Source: Planctomycetaceae bacterium (GTDB taxonomy: Bacteria > Planctomycetota > Planctomycetia > Pirellulales > UBA1268). Taken from it: a DNA stretch of 14,797 bases. The stretch is taken from positions 1-14,797 of the forward strand of contig CANETO010000009.1 of NCBI GenBank assembly GCA_947440895.1. The letters run 5' to 3'. The number at the start of each line of letters is the position of its first letter. Within the stretch, counting starts at the first letter, position 1. Position numbers and translations under genes: made by a program. Shown one piece after another: positions 13,685-14,797 of the stretch. The notes beneath the pieces are model-generated. The model searched no databases. It saw only the letters and a list, made by a program, of their open reading frames with translations, and had not been told where the DNA came from.

Positions 13685-13705
13685 CCCGCGGTCACGCTCC
13701 GCGGG
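13685..13705 (-). promoter_or_regulatory. Perfect hairpin in the ispE-spoVG spacer
   Basis: CCCGCGG (13685-13691) and CCGCGGG (13699-13705) form a 7-base-pair GC-only stem with a 7-base loop, starting 4 bases after the ispE stop and ending 9 bases before the spoVG ribosome-binding site. No T tract follows, so it is more likely to stabilise or process the transcript, or attenuate partly, than to terminate fully. Confidence 0.45.
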
Positions 13706-13709
13706 TCAC

Positions 13710-14678
13710 TCAGGCCCCAGGCACCAGCCGTACTGAAAAGACACCCGGCCAGCCCGCCATATCCAGACGTGCGGCAACCCGCCGCGCCTCCAGGCTTGAA
13801 CGCACCAAGGCAAAGCAGGCGCTGCCGCTGCCCGTGAGCATCGGGTAGGCCGCGCCCGCGCGGGCGAACGCTTCCAACAGCCGATCCACCTCGGAACACA
13901 TGCTGCGGGCGGGTAATTCCAGGCTGTTGTGCATGAGGTGCTGGGCGCCGCGCACGTGCCCTGCTGCCAGGGCAGTCGCCACCTGCCGCGCCACGCCACG
14001 GCGGGCGGCATCCGGCGTGCACTGTGCATAGACCGCCGCCGTCGACAGTCCGGCAGTTGGCCGGGCGATCACGGCATGAAGCGGAGGAATGCCCGCCACC
14101 GGCTCGATCCGCTCACCGCGACCGCCCGCGATCGCGGCGCCGCCGGCGAAGAACACCGGCACATCGCTGCCGATCCGGGCGCCGATCGCGGCCAGCCGGT
14201 CGGAAGGAACATCGAGCCCCCAGGCTCTGGCCGCCGCCACGAGCACGGCCGCCGCGTCGCTCGATCCACCGCCCAGCCCCGAGCCGGAGGGAATGCGTTT
14301 CACGAGGTCGATATCGAGCCCGGGAACACAGGCCGCTGTGAGCGACTCCGCGAGCCCCGCCTCGACGGCCAGAGCCTGCGCGGCACGCACCACGAGATTC
14401 GTGGCATCACTCGGCACGTCGTGGGCCAAGGGCGACCCGGCAGCCGTGATGAGCCGCCCGCCAAACCGCACGCGGAGCCTGATGCCGGGCACGTCGGATA
14501 TCTGCACCCGCAGCGTGTCATGGAGCGTCACAGGCACCATCAGCGACTCGATCTCATGGAAGCCGTCGGCCCGCCTTTCCAGCACGGCCAGCGTGAGATT
14601 CAGCTTGGCGGGGGCGCGGACCGACACGGGTGCCCCGCCCCGCCGCACTGCCGTTGTGAGCCCTGATCGCATCAACAT
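13710..14678 (-). CDS. ispE: 4-diphosphocytidyl-2-C-methyl-D-erythritol kinase
   Basis: A 322-residue GHMP-family kinase that phosphorylates CDP-methylerythritol with ATP in the non-mevalonate isoprenoid pathway. It has the substrate-binding APAKLNLTL (K25), the ATP-binding PSGSGLGGGSSDAA (130-143, catalytic D141) and the C-terminal MLTGSGSACFAL loop, all intact. E. coli IspE has K10 and D135, so the order fits, with about 15 extra N-terminal residues. It is longer than the usual 280-300. ATG codons at 14678 and 14672 are both possible, with no Shine-Dalgarno site for either. A promoter-like pair lies about 80 bases upstream. spoVG follows on the same strand, probably in one operon. Confidence 0.92.
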   Translation of the reverse strand: MLMRSGLTTAVRRGGAPVSVRAPAKLNLTLAVLERRADGFHEIESLMVPVTLHDTLRVQISDVPGIRLRVRFGGRLITAAGSPLAHDVPSDATNLVVRAAQALAVEAGLAESLTAACVPGLDIDLVKRIPSGSGLGGGSSDAAAVLVAAARAWGLDVPSDRLAAIGARIGSDVPVFFAGGAAIAGGRGERIEPVAGIPPLHAVIARPTAGLSTAAVYAQCTPDAARRGVARQVATALAAGHVRGAQHLMHNSLELPARSMCSEVDRLLEAFARAGAAYPMLTGSGSACFALVRSSLEARRVAARLDMAGWPGVFSVRLVPGA

Positions 14679-14753
14679 GCAACACGCCGCTGAATTACTG
14701 GCCGCACGTCCGGCCTTTTGGTGAACTCACCCCCCACACAATCTGCTCGCCGG

Positions 14754-14783
14754 ATCGTAACTCCCTGATGGGGGAGGGGTCAA
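14754..14783 (-). promoter_or_regulatory. Candidate promoter for ispE-spoVG
   Basis: On the minus strand TTGACC (14778-14783, 5 of 6 matches) and TACGAT (14754-14759, 4 of 6 matches) are spaced by 18 bases, upstream of the ispE start at 14678. This would leave a leader of about 70 bases. The remaining bases to the window end show no gene I can support. Confidence 0.4.
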
Positions 14784-14797
14784 CGTCTGCGGCCCAT

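Noticed and set aside
13660..14022. Upstream extension of the spoVG frame into ispE
   Set aside because: SpoVG homology begins exactly at the ATG at 13659, which has its own ribosome-binding site; the extension is an out-of-frame reading of ispE.
14700..14719. GGCCG-N6-CGGCC followed by TTTT, a terminator-like hairpin on the plus strand
   Set aside because: Only five base pairs, and no plus-strand gene ends upstream of it; it lies in the ispE leader.
1..14797. CRISPR array, insertion sequence, prophage, tRNA or rRNA genes
   Set aside because: No regularly spaced repeats, transposase or phage genes, or tRNA/rRNA-like sequence could be recognised; all gene-free gaps are under about 220 bases.

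Overview
The window is GC-rich, densely coded bacterial DNA that most likely comes from a planctomycete, probably of the Pirellulales type. Three things point there. One is a large secreted dehydrogenase with HEAT repeats and a C-terminal CxxCH haem domain of the kind expanded in the Planctomycetes-Verrucomicrobia group. The second is a secreted DUF1080 (3-keto-disaccharide hydrolase-like) protein. The third is a SpoVG with an inserted zinc ribbon. Few genes have strong Shine-Dalgarno sites and several start with GTG. No taxonomic search was possible, so the assignment is an inference.

Layout. Positions 1-224 (minus) hold the N-terminus of a P-type ATPase resembling MgtA, cut by the window edge. 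It is divergent from a YbaL-type cation/proton antiporter (427-2130, plus). The antiporter converges, with a 4-base gap, on the 881-residue PVC-type haem dehydrogenase (2135-4780, minus). A shared upstream region with promoter-like and operator-like sequences separates that gene from a plus-strand run: the DUF1080 protein (4999-5799), a DUF983 zinc-ribbon membrane protein overlapping it by four bases, and a secreted SMP-30/gluconolactonase-like protein (6494-7540). A clear rho-independent terminator and a compound hairpin follow. Next comes a small VOC/glyoxalase-fold protein (7725-8096, minus).

The second half is housekeeping. Lysyl-tRNA synthetase (8261-9832), a LolC/E-like ABC permease (9882-11540), its LolD-like ATPase (11533-12234, overlapping by 8 bases) and a class IV branched-chain aminotransferase (12337-13194) all run on the plus strand. 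They converge on a minus-strand ispE-spoVG pair (14678-13219).

How the genes may work together. The left half combines cation transport with what may be a cell-envelope sugar-oxidation module: a haem dehydrogenase, a lactonase-like propeller and a 3-keto-sugar hydrolase-like protein, all with signal peptides. The right half couples translation (lysS), lipoprotein sorting (Lol), amino-acid metabolism (ilvE), isoprenoid synthesis (ispE) and an RNA/DNA-binding regulator (spoVG). I found no CRISPR array, insertion sequence, prophage, tRNA or rRNA, and no clearly unprecedented system. The best leads are the zinc-ribbon SpoVG, the envelope sugar-oxidation cluster with its divergent control region, and the compound hairpin at 7645-7680.
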